A stretch of DNA of 64,000 nt from an uncultured Alphaproteobacteria bacterium (GCA_934277435.1 CAKQUE010000007.1:1-64000), one strand, 5' to 3'. Positions 7,295 through 15,709 are shown, counted from the first letter of the stretch. Notes: a model not told the origin generated them from the letters alone. Made by a program: numbers and translations.

Positions 7295-8641
7295 ATGGAA
7301 CCAGTAGTACAAATTATCGGCGCCGGTCTTGCCGGTTGTGAAGCGGCGTGGCAGCTTGTCAAGCGCGGTGTAAAAGTACGTTTGTTTGAAATGAAACCGC
7401 AAAAATTTTCTCCGGCTCACAAGAATATCAATTGGGCCGAATTGGTTTGTTCAAATTCTTTGCGCTCCGATGATGCCGAACACAACGCCGTTGGTCTTAT
7501 GCACGAAGAAATGCGCCGTTTGGGTTCTTTGATTATGGAAGCTGCAGACCAAACAAAAGTACCTGCCGGAGGCGCGCTGGCCGTGGACCGTGATGGTTTT
7601 GCCAAGTTTATAACTGAAAAATTGAAAGCATCTCCTTTGCTCGAAATTGTTAATCAAGAAATAACCGAATTTCCGGCGGCTGATGCTCCGTTGACGATTA
7701 TAGCCACCGGACCTTTGACCAGTTCAGCTTTTATTGAGGCCATAAAAAACAAGGTTAACCAGCATTCTCTTTCTTTTTATGACGCCATAGCGCCGGTGGT
7801 TTATAAAGAAAGTATCGATTTTTCTAAAGCTTGGTTCCAGTCGCGCTATGATAAAGGCGATAAGTATGACTACATTAATTGCCCAATGAACAAAGAAGAA
7901 TATTATCGCTTTGTTGATGAACTGCTCAAAGCCGAGAAAATGCCGTTTCATGATTTTGAGGAGCCGCACTATTTTGATGGTTGTTTGCCAATAGAAGTTA
8001 TGGCTGAGCGCGGTATTGATACTTTGCTTTTTGGACCGTTGAAACCGGTTGGACTAACCAATCCGCATTCTGCGGAAAAGCCTTATGCCGTGGTGCAGCT
8101 GCGTCAAGATAACAAAGAAGATACTTTGCGCAATATTGTTGGTTTTCAAACCAAGATGAAATATGGTGAGCAAACTCGGATTTTTAGAATGATTCCGGGG
8201 CTTGAAAAGGCTGAATTTGCTCGTTTGGGAGGCATACACCGCAACACCTTTATTCAAAGCCCGATGCTTTTAGATGAATTTTTGCGTCTAAAAGCTCAGC
8301 CGAATATTTTGTTTGCCGGTCAAATTAGCGGCTGCGAAGGATATGTTGAAAGCGCCGATACCGGTATGCTCGCCGGCTATTATGCCGCCTGTTTGGCTAA
8401 AGGGTTAAATCCTGTTGTACCACCCAAGACAACGGCTACCGGAGCTATGTTGGGACATTTGCTGGACACAACAGCCGATTATCAACCGATGAACATAAAT
8501 TTTGGTATTTTTCCGACAATTCAGGGCGAAATTACCGCCAACGGCAAGTTTCGTAAAATAAAAGGTGCAGACCGCAAAGAAGCCTATTGCCAACGCGCGC
8601 TCGCTGATTTTACTGATTGGTTGGAGCATATAAATGCTTAA
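7295..8641 (+). CDS. trmFO: Methylenetetrahydrofolate-tRNA-(uracil-5-)-methyltransferase TrmFO
   Basis: TrmFO methylates U54 in the T-loop of tRNA using methylene-THF and FADH2. The FAD-binding Rossmann motif GAGLAGCEAAWQLVKRGVKVRLFEM is at the N-terminus. Typical blocks ELVCSNSLRSDD, GCLPIEVMAERG, FGPLKPVGL and QISGCEGYVESADTGMLAG follow. The computed frame extends upstream to 7229, but AAGGAG at 7283-7288 fits ATG 7295 (6-nt spacing), which gives 448 residues, the family length. The 3' end overlaps the next gene by 8 nt (ATGCTTAA), implying coupling to the prenyl-synthase-like pair. Confidence 0.95.
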   Translation: MEPVVQIIGAGLAGCEAAWQLVKRGVKVRLFEMKPQKFSPAHKNINWAELVCSNSLRSDDAEHNAVGLMHEEMRRLGSLIMEAADQTKVPAGGALAVDRDGFAKFITEKLKASPLLEIVNQEITEFPAADAPLTIIATGPLTSSAFIEAIKNKVNQHSLSFYDAIAPVVYKESIDFSKAWFQSRYDKGDKYDYINCPMNKEEYYRFVDELLKAEKMPFHDFEEPHYFDGCLPIEVMAERGIDTLLFGPLKPVGLTNPHSAEKPYAVVQLRQDNKEDTLRNIVGFQTKMKYGEQTRIFRMIPGLEKAEFARLGGIHRNTFIQSPMLLDEFLRLKAQPNILFAGQISGCEGYVESADTGMLAGYYAACLAKGLNPVVPPKTTATGAMLGHLLDTTADYQPMNINFGIFPTIQGEITANGKFRKIKGADRKEAYCQRALADFTDWLEHINA

Positions 8642-9359
8642 CGGCTGCAATATTGTTAAAATAGCGGCTAAAGAATATCGGCCGCTGCTGTCTGACTATG
8701 TTTTATATTTGCAAACAGGTTGGCGGCATTTTAGCAATCAGCAAATTGCAAGCTCAACCCGTTTAGAAAAATTGCGTTTATTGGAAAAAGCCTTGCGCCG
8801 AAATTCTCCGCTGCCTCAGGGGCTTATTTTTAGATTGCGGCAAATTTTTATGCGAGAAAATATTTCAATAACATTGCTGTTGGAACCGCTTTCGGCTTGG
8901 CGTTTTTTAGCTGCCGAAAAACAACCTACTTCCGGTACTCAGGTTTCAGAAATTCTAAATCGGCTGCTTTCTCCGCTGGCGCGTTTGCTGCTGGTTTTAG
9001 ATAATGAAAATCCCAGCACTTATCAGCCATTGACATCGCTTTTTGTTTTGTTGTTTTTGCAAGAAGCTTTTAACAATAATTCGAATTTTGTGAAAAAGTC
9101 CAAAATAAGCAAGCGCCAACGAGAAAGCCGCCTAAATGGTCTTTATAAAAGCGCTAAAGTGATTTTATCGCTGCTTAAAACCAAAAGGCTTAAATTTCGT
9201 CTGGCCATATTGCTGAATACCGCGAATTTACATACCCGATTGTTCAAAAATAATGAACAGCGCAAATTGACTTTTCTTGACTATTTGGCAATTTTTTTAT
9301 ATAGTTCGGTACAATTCTTTTTTATAAAAAGAAAGTCTGTTAACAATAAAGGAATCTAA
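8634..9359 (+). CDS. Decayed squalene/phytoene-synthase-like protein (HpnC-like)
   Basis: This 241-residue protein lies between trmFO and a recognisable squalene/phytoene synthase homologue. Its middle part (FRLRQIFMRENISITLLLEPLSAWRFLAAEK, then LNRLLSPLARLLLVL) aligns by eye with the substrate-pocket helices of HpnC-type synthases, where Asp-rich motifs and Arg/Tyr residues are expected. Here the DxxxD motifs are absent. The C-terminus is very basic. Known enzymes of this family condense farnesyl diphosphate; this one lacks the metal-binding residues, so catalysis is unlikely. It could be a structural partner of the following gene. Start and stop are tightly packed with both neighbours (8-nt overlap, 0-nt gap). 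The family assignment is tentative. Confidence 0.55.
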   Translation: MLNGCNIVKIAAKEYRPLLSDYVLYLQTGWRHFSNQQIASSTRLEKLRLLEKALRRNSPLPQGLIFRLRQIFMRENISITLLLEPLSAWRFLAAEKQPTSGTQVSEILNRLLSPLARLLLVLDNENPSTYQPLTSLFVLLFLQEAFNNNSNFVKKSKISKRQRESRLNGLYKSAKVILSLLKTKRLKFRLAILLNTANLHTRLFKNNEQRKLTFLDYLAIFLYSSVQFFFIKRKSVNNKGI

Positions 9360-10190
9360 ATGTTATCTGTCGGCGATATTGTCAAAAAGAGCCAACCTTC
9401 TTTGTTTTGGTGTATGCGTGGTTTGCCTAAGTCTAAGCGTGAGGCTATTTATACGTTGTTTGCTTTTTGCCACCATATCAGCAATATTATTCGTTCCAAG
9501 ATGCCGGCAGCCGAAAAAGTGGAGCTGTTAAATGCTTGGCGTGAAGAACTTGATAACATTTATGATAAAAAGGTTCCAACTACTAATATCGGACGTAAAA
9601 TATACAAAAATTGTATGCGTTTTAATTTACCAAAAGAGCAGATGTCAGAAATTTTAAACGGTGCTTTTTTAGATGTTCCTACGCCTTTGCAAGCTCCGAC
9701 AGTCGCAGTGTTTGAAAAATATCTTTATGGCTTGGCGGTGGTGCCGCTCAATTTAACTTTGATGATTATCGGTGATAGCAAGCCTTCTTCTCGCGAAAAA
9801 TTGGCACATAGTTTGGGACGGGCGCTAATGATAACTTATATTCTGCGCGATATAAAAGATGATGCTAAGTCGGGACATTTATTTATTCCGTTGGAATTTT
9901 TGCAAAAGGCCAATGTTTGTAAAAACACGCCGATGTCAGTTATAGAAGATAAAAATTTATCCAGCGTTCGTCAGGCTTTGTCGGTTGATGCGCAAAAAAA
10001 TTTTGCGGTAGCTCAGCGTTTTTTGAACAAAATGAACCGCAAAGAAGTTATGCCGCTTTATTATTTGGCAAATTTAAGCCGTTGTTATTTTGATAAAATG
10101 AACACTCGCGGTTGGGAAATAATATCTCCAAAACCAAACATAAGTAAGTTTAATAAGTTGAAACTGATTGTAAAAACAATATTTGCCTAA
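9360..10190 (+). CDS. Squalene/phytoene synthase family protein, first Asp motif lost
   Basis: The 276-residue product fits the squalene/phytoene synthase family: SLFWCMRGLPKSKREAIYTLFAFC at the N-terminus and YILRDIKDDAKSGHLFIPLEFL at 160-181. The second Asp-rich motif (D164, D167, D168) is intact. The first, usually DDxxD after FCR, has become CHHISNIIRS (37-46) with no acidic residue. That argues against prenyl-diphosphate condensation. Non-catalytic members exist, for example the complex I assembly factor NDUFAF6 in mitochondria, so an assembly or scaffold role is one possibility. It follows the previous gene without a gap and ends by overlapping the convergent nucleotidase gene by 4 nt. 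Confidence 0.75.
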   Translation: MLSVGDIVKKSQPSLFWCMRGLPKSKREAIYTLFAFCHHISNIIRSKMPAAEKVELLNAWREELDNIYDKKVPTTNIGRKIYKNCMRFNLPKEQMSEILNGAFLDVPTPLQAPTVAVFEKYLYGLAVVPLNLTLMIIGDSKPSSREKLAHSLGRALMITYILRDIKDDAKSGHLFIPLEFLQKANVCKNTPMSVIEDKNLSSVRQALSVDAQKNFAVAQRFLNKMNRKEVMPLYYLANLSRCYFDKMNTRGWEIISPKPNISKFNKLKLIVKTIFA

Positions 10191-11665
10191 TTTATATCGG
10201 TGACTTTGAAACTAGGATACGAGCTGCCTTCTGGATATTTTGAAACGGCATCTTTTATGGCTTGTGTAAACAAGTCTTTTATTTTGACTAACCGATTGTT
10301 TTTTAAGAGAGTTTCTTTTGGTAGCGGACGCAACACGTCAAAACCTTGTTCACCCGCGCCGATAAATGGGTCTAGGGCGCAAGTTATCACTTTATCATCA
10401 TAAACGGCAGTGCCTTTTTCATTTAACAAGGGCTCGCCATTCAAATAGATTTGAGTTACTTCGCCTTCATTGCTGTCATATTTGCGGCGGCAGCAGATTT
10501 CAATATTTTGCGAACATTGCAAAAAGCGCACGTTTCCGGTTGGAATCAAATAGCGGTATTTAATGGCATTATTCCAAACTTCTTTTAATTCTAATGGTGT
10601 CAAAACAACGGTTTGTAAAGGTACATCTGCCGAAAAAGCGCGTTCTAAGTTATAATTGGTTAAAATTTTATCTTTTTCAAAACGCAAAGCATGACTGGTA
10701 TATCCGGTAGAAATCATTGCCATATCGGTTTTTGCTGCCTGACGCATGCAGTCAGCAATAAAAGTTCCTAAAGAACAAGGATTAGAATAGATTTTTTCTA
10801 GATTTAATACGCTTTTGGCAACCGGAATGTTTAAACCAGATTTTTCTTCAAAAGCGGCAAGGTGAGGCTCAAACACCGGATTTATATCTGCTTGTTTTAC
10901 GTTTATTTCTTCTAACAGCTGCAGTTTGGTATTGTTTTTCAAAAAAGTTAAATCAAAATGCAGCATAGTTTTACTATAAGCTTGCGGATAGTACATTCTT
11001 TCTTTGACATTTGGAGCAACCGGCGAATGTTCATGTCCGCCAAGCAATAAATCTATTCTCAGCCCCTCGGCGGCGGCAACGGCATAAATTTCATGGCTGC
11101 ATGGTTCCAAATCATGATTCAAGACAATCAAAGCGTCTGGTTCAATGTGTTTTATTACTTCGGCCATGGCGGCAAAAGTTTCGGGAATATCTGTCAAGAC
11201 AATGCCATATTTGCTGAGGCGTACTTGATTAATGCAAAAAGCGGTAACCATAACTTTTTTGTGGTTGATTTCCAATAAAATATATGGATCAACCCAGCTC
11301 GGACAGCGTCCGGTATTCATATCCAGCAAATTGGCGCACAGCACATGGATGTTGGATTGATTAAAGCGTCTGGAAGCGGTTTGTAAAAACTTAAAACTGT
11401 CTAGATTGAAACCAAAGTCATTATTGCCCAAAGCTAAAACTATTTTGGCTTCCGGCAGTTGACGGCGTAAAATTTCATAGCTCTCAATACTTAGTTCTTT
11501 ATCATAAATGCCTTTAAACAAGTCACCGCAATCGCAAATTAGAGTGTTTTTACCGCCGGCAGGAGCTTTTTCAATAATTTTGCTAAACAAACGACAAAGT
11601 TTACGGGTTTCCTGATGAGAATCCGTTAAAGCAAAAACATCTATGTTATTCTCTGCCATTTTCAT
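10187..11665 (-). CDS. 5'-nucleotidase / UDP-sugar hydrolase family phosphoesterase
   Basis: The 492-residue protein has an N-terminal metallophosphoesterase domain and a C-terminal 5'-nucleotidase domain. Visible metal-site motifs are TDSHQE (the D-x-H site), CDCGDLFKG (GD), LALGNNDFG (the GNH motif, with the usual His replaced by Asn), VLNHDLE and LLGGHEHS (GH-x-H). The C-terminal part has the FIGAGEQGFDVL block typical of substrate-binding domains. Secreted members carry a signal peptide; this one starts MKMAENNIDVFALTD without one, so a cytoplasmic role is suggested. Substrate is unknown (nucleotides, UDP-sugars or similar). A second ATG two codons in is an equally possible start. It is transcribed convergently to the synthase-like gene. 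Confidence 0.82.
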   Translation of the reverse strand: MKMAENNIDVFALTDSHQETRKLCRLFSKIIEKAPAGGKNTLICDCGDLFKGIYDKELSIESYEILRRQLPEAKIVLALGNNDFGFNLDSFKFLQTASRRFNQSNIHVLCANLLDMNTGRCPSWVDPYILLEINHKKVMVTAFCINQVRLSKYGIVLTDIPETFAAMAEVIKHIEPDALIVLNHDLEPCSHEIYAVAAAEGLRIDLLLGGHEHSPVAPNVKERMYYPQAYSKTMLHFDLTFLKNNTKLQLLEEINVKQADINPVFEPHLAAFEEKSGLNIPVAKSVLNLEKIYSNPCSLGTFIADCMRQAAKTDMAMISTGYTSHALRFEKDKILTNYNLERAFSADVPLQTVVLTPLELKEVWNNAIKYRYLIPTGNVRFLQCSQNIEICCRRKYDSNEGEVTQIYLNGEPLLNEKGTAVYDDKVITCALDPFIGAGEQGFDVLRPLPKETLLKNNRLVKIKDLFTQAIKDAVSKYPEGSSYPSFKVTDIN

Positions 11666-11784
11666 TTTTTAATCTATTTCATCTTAATGCTTGTCAAAAT
11701 ACATTTATTTTTTATTTTATCAATAAAAAATTAAAAAATTTTGTCTTAAATTACAAAAAATATAAAATTACGGAGAATAACACG

Positions 11785-12432
11785 ATGAAAAAACTGCTTC
11801 TTTTAGCGATTTGCTTATTAACAGCCTGTGCGCAAGATCCATATAAATTGAAAATAAGCAACACTTTGGCTGATGACCACGGGCAAAGTATTTATTTTCG
11901 CAGCAGTCTTCGTAGTTCATACGCCGGACAAATCCGCCGCGTGCTGAGTAAAAAATTGGGCGAAATCGGAATGAAAACAGCGGCTTCAGCCGAAACAGCG
12001 GATTTTATTGCTATTTTTGATATTGAAACATTCTATAAGCAAAGTGGAAAATACAAAGATGCCGCTTATGCCAATAATTCTACCGGAGTATTGTTTAGCA
12101 GCGATGAAAACGCTTCGTCGCAATATTTTTCGGGCAATGCAAATATGCAAACAGACAGAGATCAAACTTGCTTTACATTAAATATTGGCCGCAAAGATAC
12201 GTCGAATATTGTTTACGCCTCAACATTTTGCGCCGACACCACTTATGAAACCGAAGACTTTCTGCCGTTGGTTTTAGATGTGTATAGCAAATATGGCAGC
12301 TACACAACCGCCAATGTCGGCATTCAATGTATGACCAATCCAGAAGGTAAAGTGTCTTGCAATCCAATTCATGATAGGCAGCAGGCTTTTATTAATTCTT
12401 TGTGGATAGACAGACAAATAAGCGATGACTAA
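11785..12432 (+). CDS. Putative lipoprotein of unknown function
   Basis: The product begins MKKLLLLAICLLTACAQ, a short signal peptide with a good lipobox (LTAC, Cys15), so it should be lipid-anchored. The mature part is about 200 residues, with four more Cys in the C-terminal half (TCFTL, TFCAD, IQCMTN, SCNP), which could form disulfides in the periplasm. The stretch SSYAGQIRRVLSKKLGEIGMKTA followed by ADFIAIFDIETF resembles the way small outer-membrane lipoproteins of the DUF4136 kind are built, but I cannot claim that family. The ribosome-binding site GGAG lies about 9 nt before ATG. The 3' end overlaps the convergent SHOCT gene by 4 nt. Confidence 0.8.
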   Translation: MKKLLLLAICLLTACAQDPYKLKISNTLADDHGQSIYFRSSLRSSYAGQIRRVLSKKLGEIGMKTAASAETADFIAIFDIETFYKQSGKYKDAAYANNSTGVLFSSDENASSQYFSGNANMQTDRDQTCFTLNIGRKDTSNIVYASTFCADTTYETEDFLPLVLDVYSKYGSYTTANVGIQCMTNPEGKVSCNPIHDRQQAFINSLWIDRQISDD

Positions 12433-12821
12433 ATTTTCAGCAGGCGTTTTTTAGCTGCTTTGTACTCATCATCAGAAAGTAAGCCGTCTTCTTTTAGTTT
12501 GGCTAATTTCAGCAGTTGTTCAATTTCGGTGTGAGGCAAGGGGAGCCAACGCCGCAGCAACAAAGTGTAGGTGCCGAAAATAAAAATATAAAACACAAAA
12601 AAAGCTATCAAATCAAACCAGAGGCTAAAGCCAAAAATATAAATAAGAGCATATTCAAAAAGTGCAGCCAATACAAACATGGTGGCGTGCAATGGATGCA
12701 GAACCATCAAAATTAAAGCCCATAGAGCCAACATAATTGTGGCCAACAGCAATGAAACCGTGATTCCCAGCATGCTGCTGCCAAGTGATAAAAATGAAAA
12801 TGACGATAATAAACTTCCCAT
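12429..12821 (-). CDS. Small membrane protein with C-terminal SHOCT motif
   Basis: The 130-residue protein has about three hydrophobic segments (roughly 13-40, 44-60 and 64-87), then a basic linker (LLLRRWLPLP). The cytoplasmic tail LLKLAKLKEDGLLSDDEYKAAKKRLLKI is a clear SHOCT (short C-terminal) domain. SHOCT tails are known on many bacterial membrane proteins and are thought to mediate oligomerisation; the job of the membrane part is unknown. The ribosome-binding site AAGGGG precedes the ATG at good distance. It is monocistronic and convergent with the lipoprotein gene. Confidence 0.8.
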   Translation of the reverse strand: MGSLLSSFSFLSLGSSMLGITVSLLLATIMLALWALILMVLHPLHATMFVLAALFEYALIYIFGFSLWFDLIAFFVFYIFIFGTYTLLLRRWLPLPHTEIEQLLKLAKLKEDGLLSDDEYKAAKKRLLKI

Positions 12822-12899
12822 ATTTTCCCCTTTGTTAAAATGCAGATTAAACTGCCCTTAAAAAAAAATCAACAAGAAAGCATAAAACTTAAATATTCC

Positions 12900-12928
12900 T
12901 TGACATTGCCTTGCTTCCAGCCTACTTT
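12900..12928 (+). promoter_or_regulatory. Candidate sigma-70 promoter for the 12958 gene
   Basis: TTGACA (12900-12905) is followed after 17 bp by TACTTT (12923-12928). The -10 is weak; TATAAA at 12935 is an alternative with poor spacing. Confidence 0.4.
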
Positions 12929-12957
12929 TTATCATATAAATTTATGGAGTAAGAAAC

Positions 12958-13560
12958 ATGAAAAAAGCAGAAAACGTAAAAGAATTTGTAGAAAGAATAG
13001 ACGCGAGCAAAAAGGTGAACCCAAAGGATTTGTCGTCAGACCAAGATTTAAGCATCGCGATTATGAACCTGATATCAATAGAAGAACATCTGGTGTTTTC
13101 TGGGGCAAAAACCGGCAAAACTTCGTACTACGATTTGATTAAAGATATACGCGAAACCCGTAAAAATCTGCTGCAAAAAATTATTCCGAGCTATGAAGGC
13201 GAAGTATGGTGTATGTCCAAACATTTGCTGGCCACTTCAATGCGCTTGATGGAAGTTGGAACCAAACAACAAACCTTAGGTCATGATGAAGAAGCCTATA
13301 AAATGTTTAACACGGCGTATGATATGTATTGCCTGTTTTGGGGCTTAAACATGGGTATGATGGAAACCAAAGAGCTGAAATGGATAGAGCCTGATTTGGA
13401 AGAAGTGAAAAAAATTACCACTAAAGCAGCCGAGTTTTCTAAGGAAGAAGTCGGTGAGCCGGTGGCAAAGGATGCAGAGCCTGTTGAGGCTGAACCGTCT
13501 TCCGCTTTGTCAAAAATGAAAAAGTTTGTTCGCAAGGCTGTTGACTGCTGCATTGAATAA
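12958..13560 (+). CDS. Hypothetical helical protein
   Basis: The 200-residue, mostly alpha-helical, soluble protein has no signal peptide. The central part (35-145) reads like a helical bundle of the four-helix kind (IAIMNLISIEEHLVFSGAKTGKTSYYDLIKDIRETRKNLLQKI). The region after residue 160 is acidic and proline-containing (EEVGEPVAKDAEPVEAEPSS), followed by a basic tail ending in two Cys (AVDCCIE). I recognise no family. The pattern of a folded core, acidic linker and short C-terminal amphipathic tail suggests docking to a partner or membrane, but this is inference. The GGAG ribosome-binding site is 9 nt before ATG. Confidence 0.75.
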   Translation: MKKAENVKEFVERIDASKKVNPKDLSSDQDLSIAIMNLISIEEHLVFSGAKTGKTSYYDLIKDIRETRKNLLQKIIPSYEGEVWCMSKHLLATSMRLMEVGTKQQTLGHDEEAYKMFNTAYDMYCLFWGLNMGMMETKELKWIEPDLEEVKKITTKAAEFSKEEVGEPVAKDAEPVEAEPSSALSKMKKFVRKAVDCCIE

Positions 13561-13573
13561 GGATTTTTACAAA

Positions 13574-13933
13574 ATGAAAAAATTATTTTTAGCTATTTTT
13601 TGTGCTTTGGGTTTATTTGGTTCATTGGCTTGTTCAAATTCAACCGATTCCGAACTGAGTAAAGACAATATTTATTTCTTTTATCAAACAACGTGTCCTC
13701 ATTGCCATGATGCAGCCAGATATATAAAGGCAAACTATCCGACTTTGAAAATGACCGCTCTGGATATCAAATTTCCGGGAAATATGAAGCTGTTTGAAAA
13801 AGCCATAAAACAATATAATATTGGTGGCTCAGCCGGTACACCGCTGTTTTTGATGGGAGATAAATATATTATGGGCTGGAGCAATGATAAACAAAATGAA
13901 TTTGATTTATATGTTAAGCCATATTTAAAATAA
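13574..13933 (+). CDS. Secreted or lipid-anchored thioredoxin-like protein (CPHC)
   Basis: The 119-residue protein starts with MKKLFLAIFCALGLFGSLAC, a signal peptide ending in a possible lipobox Cys20. The rest is a compact thioredoxin/glutaredoxin-like fold. It has the active site CPHC (YFFYQTTCPHCHDAARYI), the DsbA-type dithiol sequence, and the cis-Pro region GGSAGTPLFLMGD. It probably reduces or oxidises thiols in the periplasm. The reading frame extends upstream to 13526, but the ATG at 13574 gives the signal peptide and has AAGGAT upstream, so I use it. It lies 13 nt after the previous gene and may share its transcript. The terminator downstream is strong. Confidence 0.85.
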   Translation: MKKLFLAIFCALGLFGSLACSNSTDSELSKDNIYFFYQTTCPHCHDAARYIKANYPTLKMTALDIKFPGNMKLFEKAIKQYNIGGSAGTPLFLMGDKYIMGWSNDKQNEFDLYVKPYLK

Positions 13934-13956
13934 TTCTTTAATTTTGTTACCATAAA

Positions 13957-13995
13957 AAATAAGGATAGCTCTATACAAAGCTATCCTTATTTCTT
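13957..13995. terminator. Bidirectional intrinsic terminator
   Basis: AAATAAGGATAGCT (13957-13970) and AGCTATCCTTATTT (13979-13992) form a perfect 14-bp stem with an 8-nt loop and A/T flanks. It serves the convergent genes on both sides. Confidence 0.9.
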
Positions 13996-13997
13996 TA

Positions 13998-14852
13998 CTA
14001 CTTAATGGAATTTACAGTTACGTTAACACCTTCATTCATATTGAAGAAAGTATTGACTGTGGCGTCATCATAACGCATCTTATAAAATCCATTTTCATCA
14101 GCTATAGGCTGGCGTTCTTTATCAACCCAATAGTAGTTACCAAAGTTCTTTGTTTGGTAAAATTTTCTGGGTTCCAAATCGCCAATGTTACGAGCTGTTA
14201 GAATACCCAAATAAGCGGCACCTTGAACCCAATGGCGCTTGAGTAGACCGTTAGCGCGTTTGCCTGCGGATTTTCTGTACTCTGTCATTTTGTTGACACA
14301 CTCTTCAGGTGCATCGCCATTATTGACAGCAATAAAGAACTCGCACGGTTCCTTGAGCTTTTCGCCTTGCACTGAATATCCGGTCAAAGCCTCTCCGCCC
14401 ACATTATAAACAAACAGGCAAATACCGATGATTTGCTCGTCCGTTAATTTGTGTTTGAAGTATACTAAGAACGGATAAACGTTTTTGCGCAGGTGTTCAA
14501 AAGACCAAGCCTTAGCAGTTGCCTTTGGAATGCGCTGACCTTTTTTCAGCAACTTGCCCTCGGGAGTGGTTGTAACACCATACCAAGTGGTCCAGCGTGC
14601 GCCGCAGTGGTAGTTTTCGCCGGTTTTTTCATTTAAAACTCCGCCTTCTACAAGACAGATAAATGAAAAAATATCCTCAGAAAGTGAATCGGCTCTGGCA
14701 ACATTGTCAAAAGTTTCAACACTGTCACAGACTTCTTCATTCTCATCCTGCTTATCTGTATTCAATGAACAACTTGTAGGCAGGGTGATAAATAAATACA
14801 TACCAACCAAAACTAATGCGGCTGCAAAATACTTAAAACAATTCTTAACCAT
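13998..14852 (-). CDS. GH24-like lysozyme family protein, membrane-anchored
   Basis: The 284-residue protein has an N-terminal hydrophobic segment (7-25) followed by TSCSL, either a signal anchor or a weak lipobox. Residues 60-200 resemble phage-type lysozymes (glycoside hydrolase 24): CLVEGG supplies the general-acid Glu69, WTTWYGVTTT matches the WTIGYGHT strand, and LTDEQIIGICLFVYNVGGEALTGYSV matches the LTDxQFDALVSFxYNxG block. The Asp expected about nine residues after the Glu is not evident, so activity is uncertain. No other phage genes are nearby, so it is likely a chromosomal envelope enzyme. It transcribes toward the shared terminator. Confidence 0.75.
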   Translation of the reverse strand: MVKNCFKYFAAALVLVGMYLFITLPTSCSLNTDKQDENEEVCDSVETFDNVARADSLSEDIFSFICLVEGGVLNEKTGENYHCGARWTTWYGVTTTPEGKLLKKGQRIPKATAKAWSFEHLRKNVYPFLVYFKHKLTDEQIIGICLFVYNVGGEALTGYSVQGEKLKEPCEFFIAVNNGDAPEECVNKMTEYRKSAGKRANGLLKRHWVQGAAYLGILTARNIGDLEPRKFYQTKNFGNYYWVDKERQPIADENGFYKMRYDDATVNTFFNMNEGVNVTVNSIK

Positions 14853-14940
14853 AATACTTAAACTTTAGGATTTTATTATAACACGAATTTTTATTTTTGG
14901 CAATATTTATATGTTTGATGATTTTTTTGTCATTTTTAAC

Positions 14941-15010
14941 TTGCGTAGAAATAAAAAATATGATATTTTTCCATTTGGTTTTAGATTATTAACGCTTAAT
15001 TATTTTTTAT
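14941..15010 (+). promoter_or_regulatory. Promoter and SD-less leader of the repeat-protein gene
   Basis: TTGCGT (14941-14946) and TATTTT (14964-14969) are 17 bp apart, giving a leader of about 35 nt. The leader holds TTTTAGATTATTAA (14979-14992), also found 15 nt before the gene at 31907. No Shine-Dalgarno sequence is visible before ATG 15011. Confidence 0.4.
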
Positions 15011-15595
15011 ATGAGTAGAAACATTTCTCTTACTGAAAAAAAGCAGATTGCTTTGATTCAGAATGCTGGTCATGATGAAATTTTGAAATTCATCTGGACC
15101 TATCCGTCTTTTAGATTTACTGCAAACGCAAGTCTTCTATTTATCGAACGAGGAAATACCGAGGAAATTTTGGCCTATATCGCAACCCGTCCCTTGCCGG
15201 AACGTGGAGAGATTGCTTTGATTAAACGCGGCATGCATCAGGAAATTTTGGCTTATGTCAAGGGGCATAAACTCTTTGAGGTTGCTGAAAAAGCCTTGAT
15301 TCATCGCGGCGTGCAAAATGAAATTCTAGCTTATTTGGATGGAAATTCATTCAGCGCCGGAGCTATTACCGACTTGATTCATCGCGGAGACTATCAGGAA
15401 ATCGAAAAAGCCGCAAAGCGCAGTTCGCTTGGTGCTCAAGGAGAACTTGAACTCATAAATTTTGGCGTGCATCGCCAAATTATGGCCTACATCAAAATTC
15501 GTAAGTTTTGCAATGAGGTTGCTCTCAACGCTTTGTTTGAGCGCGGAGATAAAGATGAAATTGAGCTCTATAAGTTTTTGTATGGAGTACAATAA
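15011..15595 (+). CDS. Protein of tandem ~28-residue helical repeats
   Basis: The 194-residue protein is built almost entirely from about six repeats of 27-29 residues with the pattern ALIxRGxxxEILAYIxxxxLxxxAE. Examples are ALIQNAGHDEILKFI, LFIERGNTEEILAYI, ALIKRGMHQEILAYV, ALIHRGVQNEILAYL, DLIHRGDYQEIEKA and ELINFGVHRQIMAYI. Two helices per repeat suggest a solenoid, similar in principle to HEAT or ankyrin arrays, and so a protein-binding surface. There is no signal peptide, and the C-terminus ends in the last repeat. I do not know a named family. It stands alone, with its own promoter and terminator. Confidence 0.85.
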   Translation: MSRNISLTEKKQIALIQNAGHDEILKFIWTYPSFRFTANASLLFIERGNTEEILAYIATRPLPERGEIALIKRGMHQEILAYVKGHKLFEVAEKALIHRGVQNEILAYLDGNSFSAGAITDLIHRGDYQEIEKAAKRSSLGAQGELELINFGVHRQIMAYIKIRKFCNEVALNALFERGDKDEIELYKFLYGVQ

Positions 15596-15606
15596 TCACG
15601 TAAGAA

Positions 15607-15638
15607 AACTTCGATTCTTTTAGAATCGAAGTTTTTTT
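15607..15638 (+). terminator. Intrinsic terminator
   Basis: AACTTCGATTC (15607-15617) and GAATCGAAGTT (15623-15633) form an 11-bp stem followed by a T-tract. Confidence 0.9.
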
Positions 15639-15681
15639 GTTTTTTTGCTTGCTTTTTATTTTTAATTACTATATAAAATTT

Positions 15682-15696
15682 TTAGAATCATTCTAA
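15682..15696. promoter_or_regulatory. PerR/Fur-type operator
   Basis: TTAGAAT-C-ATTCTAA is a perfect 7-1-7 palindrome, matching the layout of PerR boxes (TTATAATnATTATAA). It lies 13 nt before the start codon of a Fur-family gene, just downstream of a TATAAA (15672-15677). Autoregulation of the perR-rubrerythrin operon is the natural reading. Confidence 0.8.
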
Positions 15697-15709
15697 TTTT
15701 GGAAAAGAG

